The notes under the pieces were generated by a model. The model was not told the DNA's origin, ran no database searches, and was given only the letters and a program-made list of their open reading frames with translations. Made by a program: the position numbers and the translations under genes. From the NCBI GenBank assembly GCA_943357975.1, contig CALRGS010000041.1, positions 1 to 5,342 on the forward strand: 5,342 nt of DNA, given 5' to 3'. Origin of the DNA: Candidatus Nomurabacteria bacterium (GTDB taxonomy: Bacteria; Patescibacteriota; Minisyncoccia; Phycocordibacterales; UBA1006). Shown one piece after another: positions 1 to 3,805 of the stretch (the stretch's first letter is position 1; each line of letters begins with the position of its first letter).

Positions 1-146
1 CTATCGTAGAATCTCTCAATGAACAAGGCATAATCACTCCTGGTGAAGACCGTGAGGGCCTTATCAAATCGAGAAAAAAAGCAGAAGAGGAGGCTACAAA
101 ACAGCACGATGATTTAAGAATAAAATTAAATCGTTATTTAAATTAG
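1..146 (+). CDS. C-terminal fragment of an unidentified protein
   Basis: An open frame enters from the left edge (first complete codon at position 3) and ends at TAG 144-146, giving the last 47 residues of a protein whose start lies outside the window. The fragment is strongly charged, with a K/E-rich helix-like stretch (around RKKAEEEATKQ) and a final RIKLNRYLN tail. No motif allows a family assignment. The reading is supported by the absence of stops over 47 codons and by the strong intrinsic terminator that begins two bases after the stop codon, which is what one expects at the end of a real gene or operon. Function is unknown. Confidence 0.7.
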   Translation, partial: IVESLNEQGIITPGEDREGLIKSRKKAEEEATKQHDDLRIKLNRYLN

Positions 147-147
147 T

Positions 148-179
148 AAAAAGTCCGGACCAGTAGTCCGGACTTTTTT
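148..179 (+). terminator. Strong Rho-independent terminator of the leftmost gene
   Basis: A perfect 13-bp stem (AAAAAGTCCGGAC at 148-160 with its complement at 166-178), a 5-nt loop CAGTA and a run of six T (174-179). The GC core GTCCGGAC is itself a palindrome, so it also appears as a direct repeat. The stem starts immediately after the TAG stop at 144-146. Because the A-tract and T-tract flank the stem symmetrically, it could terminate transcription from both directions. Confidence 0.93.
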
Positions 180-192
180 ATTTGAAAACTTT

Positions 193-212
193 AGAATTTC
201 TTGAGAAATTCT
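193..212. repeat. 8-bp inverted repeat upstream of the 147-aa gene
   Basis: AGAATTTC (193-200) and GAAATTCT (205-212) are perfect reverse complements separated by TTGA. The repeat lies about 40 bp upstream of the start codon at 250 and covers a TTGAGA hexamer (201-206, five of six matches to a -35 box). It could be an operator for the downstream gene, or a weak AT-rich hairpin backing up the terminator at 148-179. The structure is seen directly; the role is inference. Confidence 0.4.
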
Positions 213-234
213 TTATCTAGATTTTATCTCGAAT

Positions 235-243
235 TGATAGACT
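235..243 (+). promoter_or_regulatory. Extended -10 promoter, leaderless start of the 147-aa gene
   Basis: TGA-TAGACT forms an extended -10 (TGn plus a hexamer with four of six consensus matches) that ends 6 nt before the ATG at 250. No -35 is seen at 17 bp and there is no Shine-Dalgarno sequence. The same geometry recurs before the coiled-coil gene and, on the minus strand, before rmuC and the HIT gene. A weaker alternative is TTGAGA (201-206) with a poor -10 near 224-230, which would give a leader of roughly 14 nt. Confidence 0.5.
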
Positions 244-249
244 AGTCCT

Positions 250-693
250 ATGGATTTAGAGTATTTTAAACAAGAAAAAGCTCGCGCCAAGGATCTGTAT
301 CGTAAATACAAGAAGGTTTATAGTCCCTATTTTCAAGAAGATATCATTCTCAATTCAAAAGGTCTTTACCACTTACAATATTCCAACGGTCGTCTTCGTG
401 ATACAAAAGAGCAACTCTTTAAATTCCGATGCATAGAGCTAGGAATTCAAGTTATAAGAAAATCGTCAACCATCCAAGAATATAGGGAAGTTGAAATTTT
501 TACTGAGGATAATTCTTTTCAAAAAGCATGCTTTTGGGGGATGGTAGCAATTATTGGGAGTAATAGTTTTAAAATGCGAGTTGTTCTTAGAAGGGTTGGC
601 AGTGGGGAAATCCATTTTTGGAGCGTGATGCCATACTCACGAATTAAAAATGGAAGACAAAAGCTTTATGAAGAAGGGTTGGAAAACGGGTAA
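250..693 (+). CDS. Uncharacterised 147-aa protein, possible RNase-toxin-like fold
   Basis: The gene encodes 147 residues and ends in tandem TAA stops (691-696). I do not recognise a named family. A lysine/tyrosine-rich N-terminal helix (about residues 5-25) precedes an alpha/beta-looking region. Features that look like conserved positions are H41 in LYHLQYSNGRLR, E77-Y78-R79, F95-W96, and a C-terminal block made of a basic strand (K108-MRVVLRR) followed by a turn and a strand ending in H122-FWSV. A basic strand followed by a strand carrying His/Ser resembles small RNase toxins of the BECR/RelE-like type, but this is speculative. There is no adjacent antitoxin gene. It is probably monocistronic, between the terminator at 148-179 and a minus-strand region. 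The start is chosen because an extended -10 sits 6 nt upstream, as in neighbouring genes. Confidence 0.75.
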   Translation: MDLEYFKQEKARAKDLYRKYKKVYSPYFQEDIILNSKGLYHLQYSNGRLRDTKEQLFKFRCIELGIQVIRKSSTIQEYREVEIFTEDNSFQKACFWGMVAIIGSNSFKMRVVLRRVGSGEIHFWSVMPYSRIKNGRQKLYEEGLENG

Positions 694-694
694 T

Positions 695-719
695 AAAAAA
701 TCCGCCCCGAAGGACAGAT
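695..719 (-). terminator. C(UUCG)G intrinsic terminator reading leftward
   Basis: On the minus strand, arm ATCTGTCC (719 to 712), tetraloop TTCG (711-708) and arm GGGCGGAT (707 to 700) make an 8-bp stem with six Watson-Crick pairs and two G-U wobbles, followed by a run of T (700-695). Read on the plus strand the two wobbles become C-A mismatches and the loop is CGAA, so the element is built for the minus strand. It ends the rmuC transcript, or a separate RNA from 787, and overlaps the second TAA after the 147-aa gene. Confidence 0.85.
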
Positions 720-787
720 TCTTTATTGTACTTGCTTCAGAGAACTACCAGTACGGCGTTCGAACAAAGCTTTCGCTTATCAAGCAC
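697..787 (-). ncRNA. Candidate ~90-nt structured RNA downstream of rmuC
   Basis: This gene-free stretch reads on the minus strand as three successive hairpins: AAGC-GAAA-GCTT (778-767, GNRA tetraloop), a GTACT/AGTAC stem (754-750 with 732-728) with a possible inner TTC/GAA pairing, and the C(UUCG)G terminator (719-700). A promoter-like sequence (821-794) would start transcription near 787. Both tetraloops are of stable types only on the minus strand. The alternatives are that this is simply the 3' UTR of rmuC, or that it encodes a 16-codon leaderless peptide beginning GTG at 787 and ending TGA at 737. No known RNA family is recognised. Confidence 0.3.
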
Positions 788-793
788 GTATAT

Positions 794-821
794 AGTTTAA
801 CAAAAAGAATTACCAAGTCAA
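794..821 (-). promoter_or_regulatory. Promoter-like sequence between rmuC stop and its terminator
   Basis: On the minus strand TTGACT (821-816, five of six matches to TTGACA) is followed after 16 nt by TAAACT (799-794, four of six), with TGT immediately before the hexamer giving an extended -10. It has the best -35 noticed in the window, yet no gene of normal size follows, only the hairpin-rich 90-nt region ending in the UUCG terminator. A GTG lies exactly 6 nt downstream, the same distance as the leaderless starts elsewhere here. Confidence 0.35.
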
Positions 822-827
822 GACTTT

Positions 828-1898
828 TTATTCCTCATCACGCTCTGGCTTTGCAAGTTCAAGGGTTTCAATTTCAACACCTGTTCCTGTAATGCGCATC
901 ACATCCTTATCAATTTTTCTCAACTCTTTGTTCGAGGCATTGAAATGATTAATGGTGGTTCCTAGCGCATTACCCAGCTTTCCGTGATAATCCTCATATG
1001 ATTTCAAATGCTTACCAAGCTCATCTACACGCTTGATAATATCCTTAGCTGTTTCTTCAATCTGCATCGCTTTCAATCCTTGAAGTACCGTTTGTAAATA
1101 AGCCAAGAACGAAGTAGGGGAGACAATGATCACTTTATATTTAGAAGCAGCACGCTGAATAAGATTTTCAGTTTCTTCACGAAGCGCACCAACCTTATTC
1201 GTAAGCAAGTCATAATAGATCGCCTCATGCGGAATGAACATGAATGCAAATTCCAATGTTCCTAGATTCGGCTGAATATATTTTGATGTTTCTGCAATTC
1301 TATTTTTCAAGTCGGTTACAAATAATTTTTCATATTTCTCCTTCTGCGCAGGATCCCGTTCTTCTACCAACTTGTTGTAGTTTTCAAGAGAGAACTTTGA
1401 ATCGATAGGGATAATGGTATTTTTAACAAATACTACAGCATCAGGAATTAAATCATTTCCTTCTTCATCCTTCCCAAGCTTGTATTGCATTTCATAAGAT
1501 CCGGGTGGAAGGGTATTGGTAAGCAATGTTTCCAAATAATACTCTCCAAGGATTCCACGCTGCTTTGGATTTTTCAAAATGTCTTGTAAATTCTGCAACT
1601 GGTCTGCAAATGACATCACCTGTTTTCCTGTCTCTTTAACTTCGGTAAGTTCTCGAGTAATTTCACGAATCAATTTTTGTGATTCAGAGAATTGTGTTTC
1701 AAGTGATTTCTGAACAATATCAGATGACCGATTCATCTTATGATCCATATTCCTTGATACATCATTTAACTGCTGGAGGATGAGTTTCAATCCCGTATCG
1801 TCTTGTTTAATCTCGGGAATTTCAGACTGCTTAAAAAAGGCTACATAGCCAACGAATAATAAAATAAGTACGAGGAGAATGATGATTGCAAGTTCCAT
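828..1898 (-). CDS. rmuC: RmuC-family DNA recombination protein
   Basis: The 356-aa protein belongs to the RmuC family, whose E. coli member limits recombination at inverted repeats; the core is related to restriction-enzyme-like (PD-(D/E)XK) nucleases. Residues 3-22 form one N-terminal membrane anchor. Residues about 35-110 are predicted coiled coil. The core follows, with RGILGEYYLETLL (114-126, acid E119), IPDAVV (151-156), IPIDSKF (163-169, the D-x-K pair D166/K168) and FMFIPHEAIYYD (219-230), and then a helical C-terminal region with an acidic tail. The anchor implies a membrane-tethered cytoplasmic protein. The start at 1898 is preferred over an upstream in-frame extension (to 2117) because that extension runs antisense through yqeY, while a -10 box lies 7 nt before 1898 and the membrane helix follows at once. 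The stop is TAA at 830-828. The family assignment is firm; substrate and exact role here are unknown. Confidence 0.93.
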   Translation of the reverse strand: MELAIIILLVLILLFVGYVAFFKQSEIPEIKQDDTGLKLILQQLNDVSRNMDHKMNRSSDIVQKSLETQFSESQKLIREITRELTEVKETGKQVMSFADQLQNLQDILKNPKQRGILGEYYLETLLTNTLPPGSYEMQYKLGKDEEGNDLIPDAVVFVKNTIIPIDSKFSLENYNKLVEERDPAQKEKYEKLFVTDLKNRIAETSKYIQPNLGTLEFAFMFIPHEAIYYDLLTNKVGALREETENLIQRAASKYKVIIVSPTSFLAYLQTVLQGLKAMQIEETAKDIIKRVDELGKHLKSYEDYHGKLGNALGTTINHFNASNKELRKIDKDVMRITGTGVEIETLELAKPERDEE

Positions 1899-1904
1899 AT
1901 ATCT

Positions 1905-1914
1905 TATGATACCA
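1905..1914. promoter_or_regulatory. Shared -10 element for divergent rmuC and yqeY
   Basis: The heptamer TATGATA (1905-1911) serves both strands. On the plus strand TATGAT (1905-1910, five of six consensus matches) ends 13 nt before the yqeY ATG. On the minus strand TATCAT (1911-1906, five of six) is preceded by TGG (1914-1912), an extended -10, and ends 7 nt before the rmuC ATG. The rmuC mRNA would be leaderless; yqeY would have a leader of only about 7 nt. No convincing -35 box is visible on either side. Confidence 0.65.
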
Positions 1915-1923
1915 TGACAACAT

Positions 1924-2379
1924 ATGTCACTACAAACAACGATCAAAGACGGCATCAAGGATGCTATGAAGAATAAAGACACCGTGCGATTAACAACACT
2001 CCGAGGATTGTCATCTGCGTTCATGAACGAAGCAGTAGCTTTAAGTCGTGGACCACAAGGCGAACTTACTGACGATGAGGTGATCGTATTAATTACTCGA
2101 GAAGCAAAGCGTCGCAAGGATTCTATTAATCAATACACTGAAGGAGGGCGTGCCGACCTTGCAGCAGACGAACAAGCAGAACTCGCAGTATTAGAAGAGT
2201 ACCTTCCAACCATGATGACTGTTGATGAGATTCGTCCCATTGCAGCAGCTAAAAAGGCTGAACTCGGAGCTGATGATAAAACAAAGCTCGGGCAATTGGT
2301 TGGAGCAGTTATGAAAGACTTGAAAGGGAAGGCGAATGGCGATGATGTAAAAGCAGTAGTTGAATCATTATTTAATTAA
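1924..2379 (+). CDS. yqeY: GatB/YqeY domain protein
   Basis: The 151-aa protein is a stand-alone GatB/YqeY-domain protein, the helical domain also found at the C-terminus of amidotransferase subunit GatB, where it contacts tRNA. Hallmarks in order: the N-terminal DGIKDAMKNKDTVRLTTLR (9-27), the ELTDDEVIVLITREAKRRKDSI block (47-68), the EEYLP motif (91-95), and the C-terminal GAVMKDLKGKANGDDVK (126-142) leading to VVESLF. Length is normal for YqeY (about 150). Its cellular role is not well established; free YqeY is thought to act near tRNA or amidotransferase functions, which is inference from the domain. It starts at the ATG inside CATATG (1924), just downstream of the -10 element shared with rmuC, with no Shine-Dalgarno sequence. 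It is probably co-transcribed with the membrane-protein gene 46 bp downstream. Confidence 0.93.
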   Translation: MSLQTTIKDGIKDAMKNKDTVRLTTLRGLSSAFMNEAVALSRGPQGELTDDEVIVLITREAKRRKDSINQYTEGGRADLAADEQAELAVLEEYLPTMMTVDEIRPIAAAKKAELGADDKTKLGQLVGAVMKDLKGKANGDDVKAVVESLFN

Positions 2380-2386
2380 ACCCACC

Positions 2387-2413
2387 CCCTTAACCCTTCA
2401 CCAAGGGAACGGG
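2387..2413 (+). other. Imperfect stem-loop between yqeY and yvlD-like gene
   Basis: CCCTT (2394-2398) pairs with AAGGG (2403-2407) around a CACC loop, and beyond an internal loop CCC (2387-2389) can pair with GGG (2411-2413). There is no T-tract, so it is not an intrinsic terminator. It may be a processing or stability element in the yqeY-yvlD transcript, or a decayed intergenic repeat. The purine-rich AAGGGAACGGG lies 13-23 nt before the ATG at 2426, too far for a normal Shine-Dalgarno. Confidence 0.3.
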
Positions 2414-2425
2414 AACCGAACATCT

Positions 2426-2770
2426 ATGTTTATCATAAAACTAATCATCAAATGGCTCGTATTGTCAGCAACCGTGATTCTTGCAACTCACCTTATTCCA
2501 GGAATCTCTATTGCTTCATGGACCGTGGCGCTCATTGCAGGTCTAGTACTTGGGCTTATTAACCTCGTAATCAAGCCAGTACTTACCTTGCTCACTCTTC
2601 CCATCAATATACTCACCCTTGGATTATTCGGAATTATATTGAACGCAATCTTGTTCTGGGCGGCTGCCTACTTTGTTTCAGGATTTGTCATTGCAAATTT
2701 CCTTGCGGCACTCTTCGGATCAATTCTCGTTTCCATTGTCTTGTGGCTGGTGCACATGCTGGTGGACTAG
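2426..2770 (+). CDS. YvlD / phage-holin-4-superfamily-type membrane protein
   Basis: A 114-aa integral membrane protein with four hydrophobic segments at about residues 5-24, 31-49, 62-84 and 88-112. The block NLVIKPVLTLLTLP-INILTLGLF (46-68) followed by NAILFWAAAYFVSGF (73-87) is the signature of the small four-helix family that includes B. subtilis YvlD and is named after a mycobacteriophage holin (PF04020). Despite the name, chromosomal members are not known lysis proteins and their function is unclear; envelope stress roles have been suggested for some. An in-frame ATG at 2360 would overlap yqeY and add a polar 22-residue leader unlike the family, so 2426 is preferred. It lies 46 bp after yqeY on the same strand. 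Its TAG stop shares the palindrome CTAG (2767-2770) with the stop of the convergent HIT gene. Confidence 0.87.
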   Translation: MFIIKLIIKWLVLSATVILATHLIPGISIASWTVALIAGLVLGLINLVIKPVLTLLTLPINILTLGLFGIILNAILFWAAAYFVSGFVIANFLAALFGSILVSIVLWLVHMLVD

Positions 2771-3069
2771 AGACTCTCAGGAATTAAATGTATATGAAAA
2801 TGAGGGACATCAACTCCTACAACACTGACGCGGACATAGTCCGCGCCTTTTTGTTTCATTCCTCGGACCATTTCTTGAACCTTATCCATCATATGGTGTA
2901 ACTCTCGAGGAGCAACCTCTTCTATCCAAGGATAGGGCTTTTTAGAGATGAGGAGGGTATGTCCAGGTCGTACAGGTTTAATATCAAGGATTGCAATACA
3001 AATATCGTCTTCGTATACAATATCTGCAGGAATCTCTCGATCGATGATTTTTTCGAATATGGTTTTCAT
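2767..3069 (-). CDS. HIT-family (histidine triad) nucleotide hydrolase
   Basis: This 100-aa protein is a compact HIT domain. These enzymes hydrolyse or transfer nucleoside phosphoramidates, adenylates or dinucleotides through a nucleotidylated histidine. Visible hallmarks: FEKIIDREIPADIVYEDD (5-22), ILDIKPVRPGHTLLISKK (27-44) and the triad H90-F-H92-I-H94 in VPHFHIHLIP, with H92 the expected nucleophile. Two features differ from textbook members. The N-terminal CxxC zinc pair is absent (FEKI in place of a CxFC-type start), and the usual N-x-G-x-x-A-G-Q loop before the triad is replaced by a shorter VVGVDVP segment. The chain ends only six residues after H94. Precise substrate cannot be told. 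A -10 box 6 nt before the ATG indicates a leaderless mRNA. No terminator follows, so its transcript probably runs antisense into the yvlD-like gene. Confidence 0.93.
   Translation of the reverse strand: MKTIFEKIIDREIPADIVYEDDICIAILDIKPVRPGHTLLISKKPYPWIEEVAPRELHHMMDKVQEMVRGMKQKGADYVRVSVVGVDVPHFHIHLIPESL
2829..2852 (+). terminator. Plus-strand terminator embedded in the HIT gene
   Basis: CGCGGAC (2829-2835) and GTCCGCG (2839-2845) form a perfect 7-bp GC-rich stem around an ATA loop, followed by CC and TTTTT (2848-2852) then GTTT. It lies 58 nt past the stop of the yvlD-like gene, which otherwise has no terminator, and inside the HIT coding sequence on the opposite strand (codons for A-D-Y-V-R near residues 76-80). 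On the minus strand the hairpin is not followed by a T-run, so HIT transcription should not be stopped. Confidence 0.72.
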
Positions 3070-3077
3070 GCTAGGAT
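3069..3077 (+). promoter_or_regulatory. Extended -10 promoter of the coiled-coil/MYG1/Nudix operon
   Basis: TGC-TAGGAT (four of six consensus matches plus the TGn extension) ends 8 nt before the ATG at 3086, predicting a leaderless or nearly leaderless operon mRNA. The TG dinucleotide overlaps the HIT start codon on the other strand (ATG at 3069-3067), and the hexamer overlaps the HIT -10 box. No Shine-Dalgarno is present. Confidence 0.5.
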
Positions 3078-3084
3078 TATATCA
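3076..3084 (-). promoter_or_regulatory. Consensus extended -10 promoter of the HIT gene
   Basis: On the minus strand TGA-TATAAT (3084 to 3076) is a perfect consensus -10 with a TGn extension. It ends 6 nt before the HIT ATG (A at 3069), so transcription should begin at or next to the start codon. Its TG falls in the CATATG that carries the divergent coiled-coil gene's ATG. Confidence 0.72.
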
Positions 3085-3085
3085 T

Positions 3086-3805
3086 ATGAAAACACCAGAT
3101 TCTTCAAGTAAAACCCCTGAAAAACTGCGCGAGGAACGTAAAAACTACCTCCGGAGTCAAATTCGTATTCTCGAACAACAAATCGATAGTGTTCGTTCCA
3201 GTGAAGAATATCAATCGGTGACAACTACCTATCAAAAGCAACAAGAGCTCATTCGAGCTGAATATGAAGGAATGATTTTTATTAATAAATTAAATAAAGA
3301 AAAATTAAATAAAGAAGAGCAACATCGATTTATCAAAGAACGAGATGCACGTATTGAAACAAAGGAAAAGATGTTGAACCAAACGGCCCCCTATCTAGAA
3401 ATCGAAACTATTAAAAAGCAGAAAGGTATTTTATCGGATGAGTTACAAGCTATTAGTTCTCATATTCATCAAGAAAAAACTGACGTGATGAAACTAGAAA
3501 TCGAAACACTTACCACCGCAACGAATACTCTTATCGAAGCAGTTTTTGAAAAATTAAACACGGAAGAAGAAGCCCACCTACAACCCCTTATTGATTTAGG
3601 AATGACTAAAGAATCGGCTCTTGAGACATTAAAAACAACTCATCGTACGACCTATTCCAATATTATAAGTCTTGGAAATAAACTATCCCAGCTTGAGGAG
3701 CTTCAGGAAATGGGCTCTGAAATTTCACCTTCCAATTTTGAATACAAATCTGATCGTTTTGATTATATAAAAAACCAATTAGCACTTATCAACCAAAACC
3801 TATGA
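3086..3805 (+). CDS. Coiled-coil protein of unknown function, UBA-like segment
   Basis: The gene encodes a 239-aa, highly charged, soluble protein with no signal peptide or membrane segment. Heptad-like charged helices are predicted at about 12-60, 66-97, 105-160 and 195-210, so it is mostly coiled coil. Residues about 165-200 contain LQPLIDLGMTKESALETLK, which resembles the L-x-x-L-x-x-M-G-F...A-x-x-A-L pattern of three-helix UBA/TS-N domains; this is a weak resemblance only. Residues 68-77 are a duplicated pentapeptide KLNKE from a 15-bp tandem repeat. I do not recognise a family. A much longer in-frame start at 2948 is rejected because it runs antisense through the HIT gene; the ATG at 3086 has an extended -10 box 8 nt upstream. 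Its TGA overlaps the MYG1 start as ATGA, implying translational coupling and possibly a joint role. Confidence 0.82.
   Translation: MKTPDSSSKTPEKLREERKNYLRSQIRILEQQIDSVRSSEEYQSVTTTYQKQQELIRAEYEGMIFINKLNKEKLNKEEQHRFIKERDARIETKEKMLNQTAPYLEIETIKKQKGILSDELQAISSHIHQEKTDVMKLEIETLTTATNTLIEAVFEKLNTEEEAHLQPLIDLGMTKESALETLKTTHRTTYSNIISLGNKLSQLEELQEMGSEISPSNFEYKSDRFDYIKNQLALINQNL
3287..3316 (+). repeat. Perfect 15-bp tandem duplication in the coiled-coil gene
   Basis: AAATTAAATAAAGAA occurs twice in direct succession (3287-3301 and 3302-3316). It is in frame and encodes KLNKE-KLNKE (residues 68-77). Being a multiple of three with no divergence between copies, it looks like a recent slippage duplication tolerated in a helical linker. 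Confidence 0.9.

Noticed and set aside
721..790. tRNA-like sequence suggested by GTTCGAAC (T-loop-like) in the gap after rmuC
   Set aside because: The flanking bases do not form a T-stem on either strand, and no acceptor stem or anticodon arm can be drawn.
815..829. AAGTC-AA-GACTT followed by T-rich sequence as a terminator for the 147-aa gene
   Set aside because: The palindrome leaves only a 2-nt loop or a 4-bp AT-rich stem, too weak to call; part of it coincides with the TTGACT hexamer on the other strand.
650..892. 80-codon plus-strand frame overlapping the end of the 147-aa gene and the 3' end of rmuC
   Set aside because: It overlaps two better supported genes, has no promoter or ribosome signal and runs through the minus-strand terminator and hairpins; no recognisable protein. 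Its middle part reads somewhat protein-like, so a decayed gene cannot be wholly excluded.
1899..2117. 73-residue N-terminal extension of RmuC on the minus strand
   Set aside because: It runs antisense through the yqeY start and first third, has a composition unlike RmuC, and the -10 box plus the N-terminal membrane helix place the start at 1898.
2394..2407. CCCTT-CACC-AAGGG hairpin as an intrinsic terminator after yqeY
   Set aside because: No T-tract follows on either strand; kept only as a low-confidence stem-loop.
2360..2425. 22-residue N-terminal extension of the YvlD-like protein
   Set aside because: It overlaps the end of yqeY, is polar and absent from the family; the ATG at 2426 puts the first membrane helix at the N-terminus as expected.
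2948..3085. 46-residue N-terminal extension of the coiled-coil protein
   Set aside because: It is the antisense shadow of the HIT gene; the promoter geometry points to the ATG at 3086.
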